Shown here: piece after piece, positions 11,377-22,192 of the stretch
How positions within the stretch are numbered: position 1 is the stretch's first letter
Layout: each line of letters begins with the position of its first letter
Source of the DNA: Mesotaenium endlicherianum
Lineage: Eukaryota; Streptophyta; Zygnematophyceae; Zygnematales; Mesotaeniaceae
Assembly: GCA_009602735.1 (NCBI GenBank)
Contig: WELA01008917.1
Span: forward strand, 636,149-691,811
Length of the DNA: 55,663 bases
Reading direction: 5' to 3'
Made by a program: the position numbers and the translations under genes
Notes under the pieces: generated by a model
The model's database searches: none
The model's input: the letters and a program-made list of their open reading frames with translations, nothing else
Told to the model about the DNA's origin: nothing

Positions 11377-12201
11377 TTGGAGGAGTTCAAGTGCGTATTT
11401 CCTGAGGAGCTACCTGCAGGATTACCTCCACAGAGAGCTATGGAGCACAAGATCGAGTTGGAACCAGGGAGCAAGCCACCAGTGAGACCCGCCTATCGAC
11501 AATCGTTTGCGGAGTTGGACGAGTTGAAGAAGCAGCTGACAGAGTTATTGGAGAAGGGATTCATCCGACCCAGCGAGTCTCCATTTGCGGCGCCAGTCTT
11601 ATTTGTGAAGAAGAAGGATGGGACTATGAGGATGTGTGTTGACTACCGGGCGCTGAACAAGGTCACCATGAAGAACAGGTACCCACTTCCACGAGTGGAC
11701 GAGTTGATTGACAGGCTTGTCGGGGCGAAGTATTTTTCGAAGATTAATTTGAGGAGTGGCTATCACCAGGTACAAATTGCGGAAGGAGATGTTCAAAAGA
11801 CTGCTTTCAGGACTCGTTATGGTTTATCCGAGTTCACAGTCATGCCTTTTGGATTGACTAATGCACCTGCTACATTCATGGGACTCATGAATAGTATCTT
11901 CAGACCCTACTTGGACCAGTTTGTGGTGGTATTTTTGGACGACATCCTGATCTATTCGAAGACCTTGGAAGAGCATGTGGAGCATCTGAGGAAGGTGTTG
12001 GAGGTCTTGAGAGATCAGAAGTTATATGGGAAGATGAGCAAGTGCGACTTCTGTCTCAAGGAAGTTGAGTTTCTTGGACATATAGTGCGAGCTGAAGGAG
12101 TCAAGGTGGAGCGGAAGAAGGTGCAAGCAGTCAGAGATTGGCCGATACCTCCTGATATTCATCAACTCAGGAGTTTCCTCGGCATGGCAAATTATTATTG
12201 A
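11377..12201 (+). pseudogene. Element 1 pol, reverse transcriptase (ends at an in-frame TGA)
   Basis: Copies element RNA into DNA. Motifs in order: [43 protein letters not shown] and the catalytic FLDD at 11932-11943 (the family usually has Y/F-x-D-D), then EFLGHIV. The frame stops at TGA 12199-12201 and resumes in the same frame into RNase H. At this site the family has two arginines (YYRRF); the DNA reads TGA TGT, consistent with two C-to-T changes at CGA CGT. Confidence 0.92.
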
Positions 12202-12225
12202 TGTTTCATTGATGGATTTGCCAAG

Positions 12226-14235
12226 GTGTGTGCACCGCTGACGGACATGTTGAAGAAGCAGGAGAAGTGGCTGTGGGGTGACAAGGAGCAGCAAGCCTTT
12301 GAGAAGATTAAGGAGCTGTTGACACAGGCACCTGTGTTGGCAATTGCAAGTCCAGAGCTTCCTTTCACCATCATCACGGACGCATCAAATTTCGCAGTGG
12401 GAGCCATTCTTCTCCAGGACCAAGGCAAAGGATTACAACCTGTGGCATATGAGAGCAGGAAGTTGAGTCCTGCGGAGCAGAATTATGCAGCACACGAGCG
12501 GGAGATGTTGGCTATTATCCAGGCTTTGAGGATATGGCGATGTTATGTGGACGGCCGGAAGGTGTTCATCAAGACCGACCACAAGAGCTTGGAGAAGTTT
12601 ATGACGCAGCCAACATTGACACCAAGACAGGCAAGGTGGATGGAGTTTCTGCAACAGTTCGACCACAAGATCGAGTACTTACCTGGGAAGATCAACCCTG
12701 CAGACGCTTTATCCAGGAGGTGTGACCTTGCAGCTGTCTCAGTCATCAAGGAGAGTATGGACTTCAAAGAGAAGCTTGAGAGAGGTCATGAGCAGGACCC
12801 AGAGTTTGCTGATGGTGGAGCAGCTGAGTCCAACTCAAGCATGCAGAAGGAGGACGGCATATGGTATTATGGTGATTCCAAGAAAGTGGTGGTACCTGAC
12901 ATCAAGGAGCTACGAGACTTACTACTTGCGGAGCATCATGACTGCTTATATGCTGGACACTTTGGAAGCGAGAAGACGGCAAGCGTGCTGAAGCGAGAGT
13001 ACTATTGGAGAAATATGGACAAGGACATCGAGGAGTGGATCGGGAGTTGTGATGCGTGCCAGAGAAACAAGACACCAAATCAAAAGAAGGGAGGTACATT
13101 GCAGCCCCTGCCTATTCCAGAGTATCCTTGGGAGCAGATTGCTATGGACTTCATCACATCGTTACCAGTGAGTGGTCAAGGGCACGATGCAGTTTGGGTT
13201 GTGTCTGACCGGCTCAGCAAGATGGCTCACTTCATTCCCATGAAGGAGACTTGTACGGCAGCAGATGTGGCACGGCTATTCTTTGATCATATTTTCTGGC
13301 TACATGGGTTGCCGAAGGTGATTGTTTCAGACTGGGATCCAAGGTATACTAGCAACTTTTGGCGGTCATTGTTTACTCTGATGGGGACCAAGCTGAGTAT
13401 GAGCACTTCCTATCATCCTCAGACAGACGGGCAGAGTGAGAGGCTCAACAGAACTCTGCAAGAGGTGCTCAGGAGTTTCACTATGGAAGACCCTTCAGAG
13501 TGGGACAAGAAGCTACCAGGGTTGGAGTTTGCCTACAACAACAGCATGCAGGGATCCACCAAGCACTCACCATCCGCTATGGTTTATGGGAGAGAAGTAT
13601 ATCATCCAGGGAACATCTCGTTGGAGAAGGCCAAGGAGACTCAGGTTCCTACTACACAAGCTTTTATGGAGCGGATGGCCAAGACTTGGGATATGGCCAA
13701 GACGTGTATTCGGAAGGCACAGGAAGAGCAGGTCAAGCATGCTAACAAGCACAGGAGGGAAGTGGCATTCCATATGGGTGACAAAGTACTCTTGTCAACA
13801 GAAAATCTACCTTTCACGGGCAAGAGGAAACTGCGGGCACGGTTTACAGGTCCCTTTGTAGTGCTCAAGCAGGTGAATCCAGTGGCCTACAAGTTGGAAC
13901 TTCCTTCAGGCTGGCGTATCCATGATGTGTTCCATGTCAGTTGTTTGCGGCCATACGTTGACCCGAACGAAGGACATCTAGGACGACTACCTACACCGCC
14001 ACCACCGGTCGAGATCGATGATGTATTGGAGTGTGAAGTGGAGGCGATTGTCGGCGATCGACGAGTGAAGCGAGGTCAACGACTTGTTCAAGAGTATCTG
14101 GTCAAGTGGAAGGGCTACCATGCGGACGACAACACTTGGAAGCCAGAGGCCAACTTGGCTCATTGTAAGAGTAAGTTGAGACGTTATCTGCAGAATGCGT
14201 CGAGGACGTCGCATCTTGAGGAGGGGGTGATGTAA
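12226..14235 (+). CDS. Element 1 pol, RNase H - integrase - chromodomain
   Basis: About 669 open residues in the same frame as the preceding reverse transcriptase. RNase H shows TDASNFAVGAILLQ, a later E in HEREMLAII and KTDHKSL. Integrase shows the HHCC zinc module (HHDCLYAGHF, then CDACQ), the catalytic Asp in AMDFITSLP, the second Asp in VSDWDPRYTS (the usual Arg is Trp here, another C-to-T-compatible change) and the Glu in GQSERLNRTL. A C-terminal chromodomain (EYLVKWKGY, DDNTWKPEANL) would steer insertion to histone-marked chromatin. This part alone looks intact. Confidence 0.92.
   Translation: MCAPLTDMLKKQEKWLWGDKEQQAFEKIKELLTQAPVLAIASPELPFTIITDASNFAVGAILLQDQGKGLQPVAYESRKLSPAEQNYAAHEREMLAIIQALRIWRCYVDGRKVFIKTDHKSLEKFMTQPTLTPRQARWMEFLQQFDHKIEYLPGKINPADALSRRCDLAAVSVIKESMDFKEKLERGHEQDPEFADGGAAESNSSMQKEDGIWYYGDSKKVVVPDIKELRDLLLAEHHDCLYAGHFGSEKTASVLKREYYWRNMDKDIEEWIGSCDACQRNKTPNQKKGGTLQPLPIPEYPWEQIAMDFITSLPVSGQGHDAVWVVSDRLSKMAHFIPMKETCTAADVARLFFDHIFWLHGLPKVIVSDWDPRYTSNFWRSLFTLMGTKLSMSTSYHPQTDGQSERLNRTLQEVLRSFTMEDPSEWDKKLPGLEFAYNNSMQGSTKHSPSAMVYGREVYHPGNISLEKAKETQVPTTQAFMERMAKTWDMAKTCIRKAQEEQVKHANKHRREVAFHMGDKVLLSTENLPFTGKRKLRARFTGPFVVLKQVNPVAYKLELPSGWRIHDVFHVSCLRPYVDPNEGHLGRLPTPPPPVEIDDVLECEVEAIVGDRRVKRGQRLVQEYLVKWKGYHADDNTWKPEANLAHCKSKLRRYLQNASRTSHLEEGVM
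14218..14230 (+). other. Polypurine tract of element 1
   Basis: GAGGAGGGGGTGA lies directly before the 3' LTR start (TGTAAGG) and would prime plus-strand DNA synthesis. Confidence 0.75.
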
Positions 14236-14873
14236 GGTCATAGGTTTATAAAGTGCATTTTTTAGTATCATGAAAGTATGTTTTGATTATATAGTAGTGT
14301 AGAATGCATTTTTATGATCATTTTGAAATAAAGTTCATCAAATTTGGTAAAGTATTGAGAGAGTTATGGATTTCCGAAGTTTAATTAGTTTTGAGGTCGG
14401 TTGACGACTGTCTTTAATTCGCGGTCAGCGCGACCATCGGATTGACCGACAGCGTCGAGCGATCTGGCCCGTTAGAATGAACTCGAACCTTCACGTAAGT
14501 TCGGCTGACGCGGAGTGCCGACTAGGTTGATTTACCTAGAAGTTTTGGTTTAGCCTAGCGCGTCTAAGATAGAATATTCTAGTAATGTCGATGCATGTAT
14601 GTGGACGTCAATTCGGCCCGACACGTCAGATTAGACCGATCTGGCTTACTCACGAATATTCTGGAAATTTTTCACTTCTGTAAAGTTCTACGGGTTTGTA
14701 AAGACAAGGCCTTTCATCCTACATCATCTGTGAGCACTTTCTTGCTACTCAAAATGTTGAGTTATTTTCCTAAGCCTTCTTAGTGATATGCCGCTGCACT
14801 CTTTAGTATGATTGCAACTAGTTCCTTTCCTCTTGAGTTACTACGCTTCCACTAGGGCACTCTGCCCCTTCCA
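14231..14873 (+). repeat. 3' LTR of element 1
   Basis: Starts TGTAAGGTCA and ends CCCCTTCCA. Compared with the 5' LTR it lacks about 100 bp after 14667 (including the TATA-like box) and has scattered substitutions. Confidence 0.92.
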
Positions 14874-15171
14874 TCCTGTCACCTTCCCATGTCAACTGAA
14901 ATGACAGTGAGGGAGGTGCCCCAGCCGCCCGAAGGTGGAACCGTTTCAACGCCTCTTTGGCTTTGGTCAAATGGTCCTTAAATTCCCAAGGATCCCCAGA
15001 GGCATCGTAACCCTTCCATCTGACCAGGTATTTCATGACATATTTCGATGATCGACAGACAAAGCGAGCTTCTAAAAATCTCCTCGACCTCATATTCCTC
15101 AAGGTCAACATCTCTGATAGCGGGGACCGGTCCCGGTTGGACAGGTCACCGACCTGTGAACAGTGTGTCAC
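14874..15171 (-). pseudogene. Element 2 chromodomain remnant
   Basis: Minus-strand frame with YVMKYLVRWKGYDASGDPWE, the chromodomain core (hydrophobic-x-V/I-K/R-W-K-G-Y, then W-E), followed by a helical tail. It is the C-terminus of the integrase and would bind methylated histone H3. Sequence past 14874 runs into element 1's LTR. Confidence 0.85.
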
Positions 15172-15289
15172 CCTTGATGTATGGTTTCAGGACGAAGACA
15201 TTAAACTCTGGGTGACTCTTGTATTTCGCTGACATGTCCAGTTTGTAAGCATTCTGACCAAAACGGCGCACCACAGAATATGGACCGAC

Positions 15290-15669
15290 CTAGACCGGAC
15301 CAAGCTTTTTCTTGACCACACCAGGCAGGTACAGGTGTTGAGAATGCAGTTTGACCAAATCCTCTTTTGAAAATGTCAGCTCCCGACGGTGTTGATTAGC
15401 GTATTTTTGTTGATTTTCCTGGGCATTGTGCAGATTGTGTTGGACTTGTGACAGGGTGTCAGCAAACTCCTGATTTAATTGGAGAGACACCGGATTGTCA
15501 ATCCCATTAGGGTGAGTTAACGACTCCCCTAGCACATCTGAAGGAGACTTAGGGACCCTACCCAGAGTGAAGTCAAAAGGAGTCTTTCCCGTTGACGCGC
15601 GCACCGCACTGTTGACCGCAAATTGAATTTGAGGCAACAGGTCATCCCAGTTATCTTGTTTTTGCTTAA
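15290..15669 (-). pseudogene. Element 2 integrase, C-terminal part
   Basis: Minus-strand reading gives QDNWDDLLPQIQFAVNSAVR and STGKTPFDFTLGR, the segment after the integrase catalytic Glu. It is cut off at the solo-LTR insertion; the preceding integrase segment resumes at about 16940. Confidence 0.85.
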
Positions 15670-15674
15670 TATAT

Positions 15675-16934
15675 TGTAATGAATCAGTTCATTGTTTATT
15701 TAATTACTTGCATATATAAATATAACACTAAATAAGTATTATGTCTACATACTCACATGTGCAAGTTCATCTAAATGAATGTATGTCGATGTAATGCGAG
15801 TTTACTTACTTTGTCAAAAAGGTCAGCAGGATGACTTTTGTACCATAGTGTAGTTTGCTGACTTTGTTGAAAAGGTCAGCAGGATGACTTTTGTATCATA
15901 GTGTAGTTTGCTGAGATTTATATACCGGTTATATATAGGATATAATATCAGTAGGTTGACATATAGTAAGCTCGCTTGATATTTGTCAATATACTTAGCT
16001 TCAGTACGCTGAGGATAGACATATTCATTTAGATTGTTATTTGTAGATTGGCACATGTGACCGAAGTATACTGAAAGTCGGGAGGTCGACTGAACTTCGG
16101 TAAGCCGATGTCCTACCAGTGTGGTTAACTCCTGGGTAAGCGGAGCCGTCGTCAGTCAACTAAACAGTTAGGACTTCAGTCAACCGACCAATTAATATGG
16201 TCGTTATACCTAGATCCGTGGGTCCCAACTTAACGGGTTTCCCACGAAACGGCGCACCTTGCGCCGTGGTCAACCAGGTGGTCACTAGGTACATAGCAGG
16301 CTGGGATCTCGTGGTCCCTCATTCTGAACAGTAGGCTTTACAGTCGGATTTCTACTTGCAAGTCATGTGTGCACTATTGGGTTCGTTATAATGACCAGCC
16401 TTCACGGAAATTGACATGGCTGCTTTGTCGGCCCTCCAAATGGGGCGAACAAGGCGTTTTCGGAACGGTCTTGTCAAGATGCATCCGTTGTTGTTAAGTT
16501 CACTCAATTTGGAGTAGTATTGGCAGAGTTATGCCCTCTGACATTTTGGGGTCACACAGCGGACAGATTCCATGGTTTTGCACCTAAGTTAATGGGATGT
16601 ATTTTAGCTACATTATGGTCATCTGAATGAGAGCGCCTTTGCTATTCAGTCCCCTAATGTTGTGCATGTGCTATACATGCTTGCATGCCTGGTAGGCAAG
16701 AGGCCATGAGTTTCTAAAGGAGAAGCTCAAGTCCTCAAGCTCGCCTCTTACTTGTGCCTCGTGTTAGTGTGCAACTATGGCACACTACGGTAAGTGAGTC
16801 AAGAGGTGTAGATGAGTAAACGGAATTCATTATAAGGGCGAAGATCGCTCCCTGATTTCACGCGCTTCCACCTATCTCTGATCTTATATATTTAAATGAA
16901 ACACATTTATCTTGAATAAGCAAGATTCATTTCA
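15675..16934 (+). mobile_element. Solo LTR inserted in element 2 integrase
   Basis: A 1260-bp TG...CA sequence (TGTAATGAATC at one end, GATTCATTTCA at the other) with 5-bp direct repeats TATAT at 15670-15674 and 16935-16939. It has no coding capacity. It is related, in inverse orientation, to 24472-25557, 49134-50018 and 50263-50978. Integrase code lies on both sides, so it is an insertion followed by LTR-LTR recombination. Confidence 0.9.
15809..15914 (+). repeat. 53-bp tandem duplication within the solo LTR
   Basis: Two copies of a unit containing AAAGGTCAGCAGGATGACTT with a few differences. The related LTR at 24472-25557 has one copy. Confidence 0.85.
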
Positions 16935-16939
16935 TATAT

Positions 16940-17753
16940 GCTCTTAGCACCTCCTGTTGAACTCAGTGAGTTCTTTCAATTTGCCCATCAGTCTGAGGGT
17001 GGTTTGTTGTGCAGAGCAGCTGTTTGAATCCCATTAACCCCATTAAAGCTCGCCAAAACTTAGAGGTAAATTTGGAGTCTCTGTCTACGATATAGAGGGT
17101 AGCCCATGCTGGCATACTACATGGTTGTAGAACTGTCTCGCACTTGTGAGGGCAGTTACTTTGACAGTGGTAGGGATGAAAATGACCATTTTTGTCAATT
17201 TATCCACTACTACAAGTATCGAGTCATGCCCATTGGCAGTTCTTGGTAGTGTTACCACCCAGTCCATGGATATTGTTTCCTAGCGTCCAGCTGGGATGGG
17301 TAGTGGTTATAATAGACCCCCGGGTGGTGTGTGCCTAGACTTGTTTTACTGACACTGATCATAGGACATAACATATTTTAAGACCTCCCGAGGCAATCCA
17401 TCCCAATAATACTGAGATGCCACTTTGCCAAGAGTTTTGGCCTGCCCCAAATGCCCACCCAGCAGACTGTCATGTGCTTGACTCAGTAAAGGTGACCTTA
17501 TTTCCAAGTTATTAGGAATGACCAGCTTCAGCCTGCCTGAAGTGGTTTCAGTCACCCAGACCCCTCCCTTTAGCCGATACCCGAGTGCATTAGCAGGACA
17601 CACACCATCAGTGGGGCTGGGCTCAAATGTCGGTTCAGAAAGGTAGGCTTTCCTAAGTTGTTCAAGGAAGGACTTTTTCACTTTTAGTGAAGTGAGTGCA
17701 CTAAGGGCTTTATCTACCGCATGCTGACTAAAGTTTCTTTCTTGCATCAACAA
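16940..17753 (-). pseudogene. Element 2 integrase, zinc and catalytic-core part
   Basis: Minus-strand segments show the HHCC-type module (AHDSLLGGHLGQAKTLGKVA, then YDQCQ), the first catalytic block MDWVVTLPRTANGHDS, and in another frame VDRDSKFTSKFWRA with the second Asp, then HPQTDGQIE with the Glu. Frameshifts and stops separate these. Inactive copy. Confidence 0.85.
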
Positions 17754-18000
17754 AATTCAACTTCCCTGGTTTGTAGTCAATGTGGACTTGGAACTGCTCC
17801 AGCATCTGGCTCCAACGGTTTTCCCTCCTCAACAGCTTGGACTTCTTCTGAAAGTGAGTTAGAGCTAGATGATCTACAATCACCTTAAAAGCTTTACCAT
17901 GTAAGTATGCTCTCCAATGTTTGAGCACATGAATGATAGCAAGCAGCTCTTTATCATGCACACAATAGTTAATTTCAGCTGGGTTGAATTTCATACTCAT
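17728..18000 (-). pseudogene. Element 2 RNase H remnant
   Basis: Reads INYCVHDKELLAIIHVLKHW, then VIVDHLALTHF and DYKPGKLNFVDA, which are the middle and C-terminal RNase H blocks of gypsy elements. It degrades the RNA strand during reverse transcription in intact elements. Confidence 0.88.
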
Positions 18001-18024
18001 ACAGTACCGGGTGCTACTCCTACT

Positions 18025-18871
18025 TTACCTTACCATCCTTCGTGGTTTTTGACAGCAAGCAGGCTGCAACAAAATAGCACCCATGGCAAAGTCTGAAGCG
18101 TCAGTAACCACCTGCACAGGTTTGCTGGGGTCATACACAGCTAAGATTGGGGCAAAACGAAGAGCATCTTTAAGGGTCTGGAAGGCAGCTTGCTGCTCTT
18201 CCCCCCACACATACCCTATGTCCTTCTTAGTAAGGTCAGTCAATTTACTGGCCTTTGTAGAATTATATTTAATGAATCTGCTGTAATAGTTAGCCAACCC
18301 AAATAAGGATCTAACTTCCGAGACAGACTGTAGTACAGGCCAATCCCTTATGGTCTGGACCTTCTTAGGATCCACACTGATGCCTTCTTTACTGACAACG
18401 TGGCCCAAGAATTCAATATTTTTCTTAAAGAAATCACACTTGCTCATTTTAGCATATAACTGATTTCTTCTGAGAGTGTCCATAATTGTCTTTAAGTGCT
18501 CAGCATGCTGAGCTTCATGCTTAGAGAAAATTAAAACATCATCTAAGAAGACTTGCACAAACTTATCCAAGTAAGGTCTGAAAATGTCATTCATAGCACC
18601 CATGAAAGTTGCAGGAGCATTAGTCAGTCCAAATGGCATCACATTTAATTCATAGTGTCTCTACCGTGTGCGAGAAGCAGTCGTGTGTTCGTCCCCCTCA
18701 GCAATTCTGATTTGATGATACCCACTTTTAAAATCTATCTTACTGAACACTTTAGCACCAGACAAGGTACCCAGCAAGTCCTCAATCCTGGGTAAAGCAT
18801 ACTTGTTCTTTACTGTAATTCTGTTAAGAGCTCTGTAATCCACACACATCCACATACTTCCATCCTTTTTC
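18025..18871 (-). pseudogene. Element 2 reverse transcriptase, main part
   Basis: Two frames cover the fingers and palm: [23 protein letters not shown], then [17 protein letters not shown], the catalytic FLDD in [11 protein letters not shown], and [10 protein letters not shown] frame change lies near 18650. The reading is cut at the TTAA (18872-18875) where the piggyBac-like element entered; upstream coding resumes at 22193. Confidence 0.9.
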
Positions 18872-18875
18872 TTAA
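18872..18875 (+). other. Target-site duplication TTAA, left copy
   Basis: TTAA precedes the left terminal repeat and recurs at 22189-22192 after the right one. TTAA is the obligate target of piggyBac transposases. Confidence 0.95.
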
Positions 18876-18891
18876 CACTAGATGGCCCGGA

Positions 18892-18907
18892 GCATCAAAT
18901 ATGATGC
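18892..18907. repeat. Subterminal palindrome, left
   Basis: GCATCAAATATGATGC, a near-perfect 16-bp palindrome 16 bp inside the left end. A one-base variant lies at 21810-21825. Candidate transposase-binding sites. Confidence 0.7.
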
Positions 18908-19161
18908 AACGCACAAATGTTGATGCATTTACTTGCTCCCCTTGCAACCTCTGTATCTTTCTTAATACTTATTTGTTTTTATCAAATTTAGTCTTAGACG
19001 AGGGGCTATATCGCCAAGTGTCCACAATTAAATCTACAGGTAAAAGCGACAAAACGCGTACAAGTTATTCGCATTACCGTACGGTGCTAATTTTGGTTTC
19101 GATGAAGAAAACGAACCGGAAAAAAGGCTAACAGCCTTCTTCTTCGCGAGCTTCGTCCGCC

Positions 19162-21451
19162 ATGGATGCCTCTGAATGTTTTTTAGACGCACTTTTAGAC
19201 GCTAAAATTTTGGTTCCCGCTGCTCACTTCGGTACTGCATGGGCGAAAGAGAAGTTTGATGCTTATTGGAATGAGTTGTTGATAGAGGGAGTGATGAAGA
19301 AGCGGGTGGTGGGGAAAAAGAAGGAGGGTTGTGTGTACGAGGTGTATTTCGTCTATGATAAGAGTAAGCAGAGATTTTTAGAGTCTTTCGTGAGAGAACA
19401 TCTTCGCGAAGAGTCTAAGACACTCCATGAACTTTGTGAGGGTGTGTACTCGCGGAAAGATGAGGAGGAAAAATCGGAAAAAGAAGTTGTGCAGGAAGAT
19501 GACCGTAGGTCATCTTTCCAAGTGTCTGAGATCCCTTTGGTGCCTCAAGAACTAGATATCGGGCAACAAGGTTCTCAACCTAGCATAGATGATAGCCAGC
19601 TCTCATTTGAGAGAAGGAAAAGGGGTCGGCCTGTGGGGTCAAACAAGATAGCAGCTCCTTCCGTTAGGAGTAAGTTCATGTTTCAAGGGCCCCCTCTCAC
19701 AACAAAAAAAGGAAAAGAGCCCATGATAAACTCTGATTCCGACCCTGAGAGTAGCAACAGCAGTTATGGGGAAGACAGGTTGTCTTCCAAGGAGGAAGAG
19801 GAGGTGCCTCTTGCTCCTACCATGCTGGAGGAGGAGAAGGAGGAGGAGGAGGAGTATGAAGAAATTTGGGATTGGAAGGAGCCTGCGCGCGGAGACTCCT
19901 GCCAAGTGGACTTGCTGCAACCTAGCAGTACACATCACCATGGCTTGCAAGGCATTCCAGGCAGGAGGTTCAGAGGCTTGAGCCCCTTTGGGATCTTTTG
20001 TTTGTTCATGCCTACTGCATTCTCAGCAGTTGGTATTGGAGACAAACAATTATGCATCACTGCATCCTGTCAGAGGTTGGATTCCTGTCACATGCACGGA
20101 GATGGTTGTTTTCCATGGGCTATGCATGGCTATGGGCTTGCATGGACTACCGAGACTAAGGAGTTACTGGCAAAAGACTGTGAAAGTGCCTATTACACTT
20201 CCTAGCTTTGGCAGATTCATGAGTAGGAATAGGTTCAAAGAGATTAGAAGGTTCTTTCATCTCAAAGATAATAGACAAAAAACATGCATTCCTCCAGACT
20301 CTAGAGAATACAAGCTATGGCAGCTCCAACCCTTCACAAACTTGTGCATGGAAACCTTCAGCAAGTACTACAGCCCTGGTGCAACCCTCACAGTAGATGA
20401 AAGAACCATTCCTATCCGCAACAAACAGTGTCCCATTAGAGTGTACAACTCCTCCAAACCATACAAATATGGCATAGAAGTATTTACTATTTGTGATGCA
20501 ATTACTTACTTCTGCTATGCCTTCATCATCTATGACAGGGTGAAGAAAGATGGAGCTAAAACTGATATTGTGTTAGACCTTGTAGCTATGCTCCCTGTTG
20601 GTAGGTTGTTTACACTCATCCTTGATAGAAGTTTCAGCTCACCTCACCTCTTCTCAAAGCTAGCACAACTAGGACATGGAGCCACTGGCACAGTTGTGTC
20701 CACGAGGAAAAATTATTCTAAGGCTATGTTGTATATGAAGCCTGATAGCCAGCCTAAAGATGCTTGTTTGGCAGCTTACAATGAACACCCCCCTATGGTA
20801 GCAGTTGCTTGGAATGACAAAGCTCCTTGTGCATTTCTATCTACAACCAAAGGGCTAGCTCCCAAAACACAAACTAGGCGTAACGGAAAACAGAAACTTG
20901 TCCTTCCAGCTCCTGAGTTAGTTGAGCACTACAACTTGTATAAAGATGCTGTAGATCAATATGATACATACTGTTTGAAGAGGGGCTACAGTGCTGAGAG
21001 AGTTCTAATCAACAGGAAGTGGTGGCACAGAGCATATTGGGGTCTCTTTGATGGCCTTCTAGCTAATGTGTTTATCATGCACAAGATGGTGAATCTTACC
21101 GCGGATAGGTAGGACACTTACTTGGACATCATGGATGAGATGTGATCTTTCCAGCACCCTAATGAAGCAGGTTTGAGTGGAGTGTCAACAAGGGTTGCAG
21201 CTCAGCCTACAGGAGAAGGAAGGTTCAGTGGCAGGCACTTTCCAGCGGAGGTAGAGAAGAGATACTATTGCGTCGTGTGCGTTGCCGGTACTTTTGGACA
21301 TCGTGCTAATAGGAAGAGAGCTAAGTATAGTGACTACAAGTGCTTGCAGTGCAATGTCTATTTGTGTGCTGCCCCTTGCTTTCAGATCTACCATACAACC
21401 AGAGAGATCCTTCGTCTTGATGTTGGACCAAAGAGAGAGAAGAGGAAATAG
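19162..21451 (+). pseudogene. piggyBac-like transposase (frameshift and stops)
   Basis: Would cut and paste the element at TTAA sites. From the ATG at 19162, about 240 N-terminal residues include an AT-hook-like RKRGRPVGSN and a glutamate-rich acidic stretch. A single frameshift near 20023 joins FMPTAF to QQLVLETNNYA, after which the DDE_Tnp_1_7 catalytic domain runs to 21112. Candidate catalytic acids are in TLTVDERTIPIR, TLILDRSFSS and DAVDQYD; the AWNDKAPCAFLST strand also fits. After two stops (21110-21112 and nearby) the same frame carries the C-terminal cysteine-rich domain (YYCVVC, YKCLQCNVYLC, CFQIYH) that binds terminal repeats. Non-autonomous in this state. Confidence 0.92.
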
Positions 21452-21809
21452 AGACATTTGGGCGTGATAACGACAAAAATTGTACATTCTTTTATAAGAT
21501 AGAATAAAATGTATGCTACAGCTATAAAACTTCTGAGGGCATGAGACTCATGTGCTGATGTGACTGTATTTAATTATATTTTTTTTGTTTTTCCAAAAAA
21601 TTAAAATATTCCAGATTTTGCCCCTAAAGAGTGAATGTTTGACTTATTTAATTCATTTTTTATATTAAAAATAACAAAAGTTTCAAAAAGCTGTCAAAGC
21701 ACTTATATGGTGTGCATAATTTGAAGCTAGCATGATCTCTCTGCACTTCAGAAAGTGCTGCTAAGTTGAGGCAGGTACCAAAATGCTTGTTGCATCAATG
21801 TTTTTTTGC

Positions 21810-21825
21810 GCATCAAATGTGATGC
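21810..21825. repeat. Subterminal palindrome, right
   Basis: GCATCAAATGTGATGC, matching the left palindrome except one base, about 360 bp inside the right end. Confidence 0.65.
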
Positions 21826-22192
21826 TATTTTTCTTTGGGACCTATTCTGCACCATACTTGTCCTTTGACTTTGAAACTTTGCATACCCACTTATGACCAT
21901 TATGCGCACTACGGCAAAAAACGCAATCTCTAGATCACTTTCTGGTAAGAGTTATGATGCACCAAATGTTGCAGTTCTTTTAAGATTTTTTTGGGTTGCA
22001 TTCTTTTCGGTGTTTTTTCCCCAAAAAAATATTTTAAGTTACCAAAAATGGGATCCTCAAGATTGCGATATAAGATTTCCAAATATATGCATCACTTCAA
22101 ATTTGGATTGGTATTGTGGTGGGAAAAAAATCAAGAGTAAAGGTAGTAGATGCATCAAAAAGTGTGTATTCTGGTGAACCATCTAGTGTTAA

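Larger units (their letters stand above)
8801..14873 (+). mobile_element. Element 1: Ty3/gypsy LTR retrotransposon with chromodomain (chromovirus type)
   Basis: A structurally complete but mutated element: 5' LTR, primer-binding site, gag, pol (protease, reverse transcriptase, RNase H, integrase, chromodomain), polypurine tract and 3' LTR, in the order that defines Ty3/gypsy. The 5-bp flanks (TTTAG before, TCCTG after) do not match, so target-site duplication is lost or one end was rearranged. The LTRs differ by many substitutions and a roughly 100-bp deletion in the 3' copy, so the insertion is not recent. Confidence 0.93.
18876..22188 (+). mobile_element. piggyBac-like DNA transposon
   Basis: A 3313-bp element with perfect 10-bp terminal inverted repeats (CACTAGATGG at 18876-18885, CCATCTAGTG at 22179-22188) and TTAA duplications. 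It encodes a broken transposase with piggyBac motifs. Removing it with one TTAA rejoins the FVKKKDG codons of element 2's reverse transcriptase, proving insertion after element 2. Confidence 0.95.

Noticed and set aside
8796..14878. Target-site duplication of element 1
   Set aside because: TTTAG and TCCTG do not match; no alternative border gives a convincing repeat.
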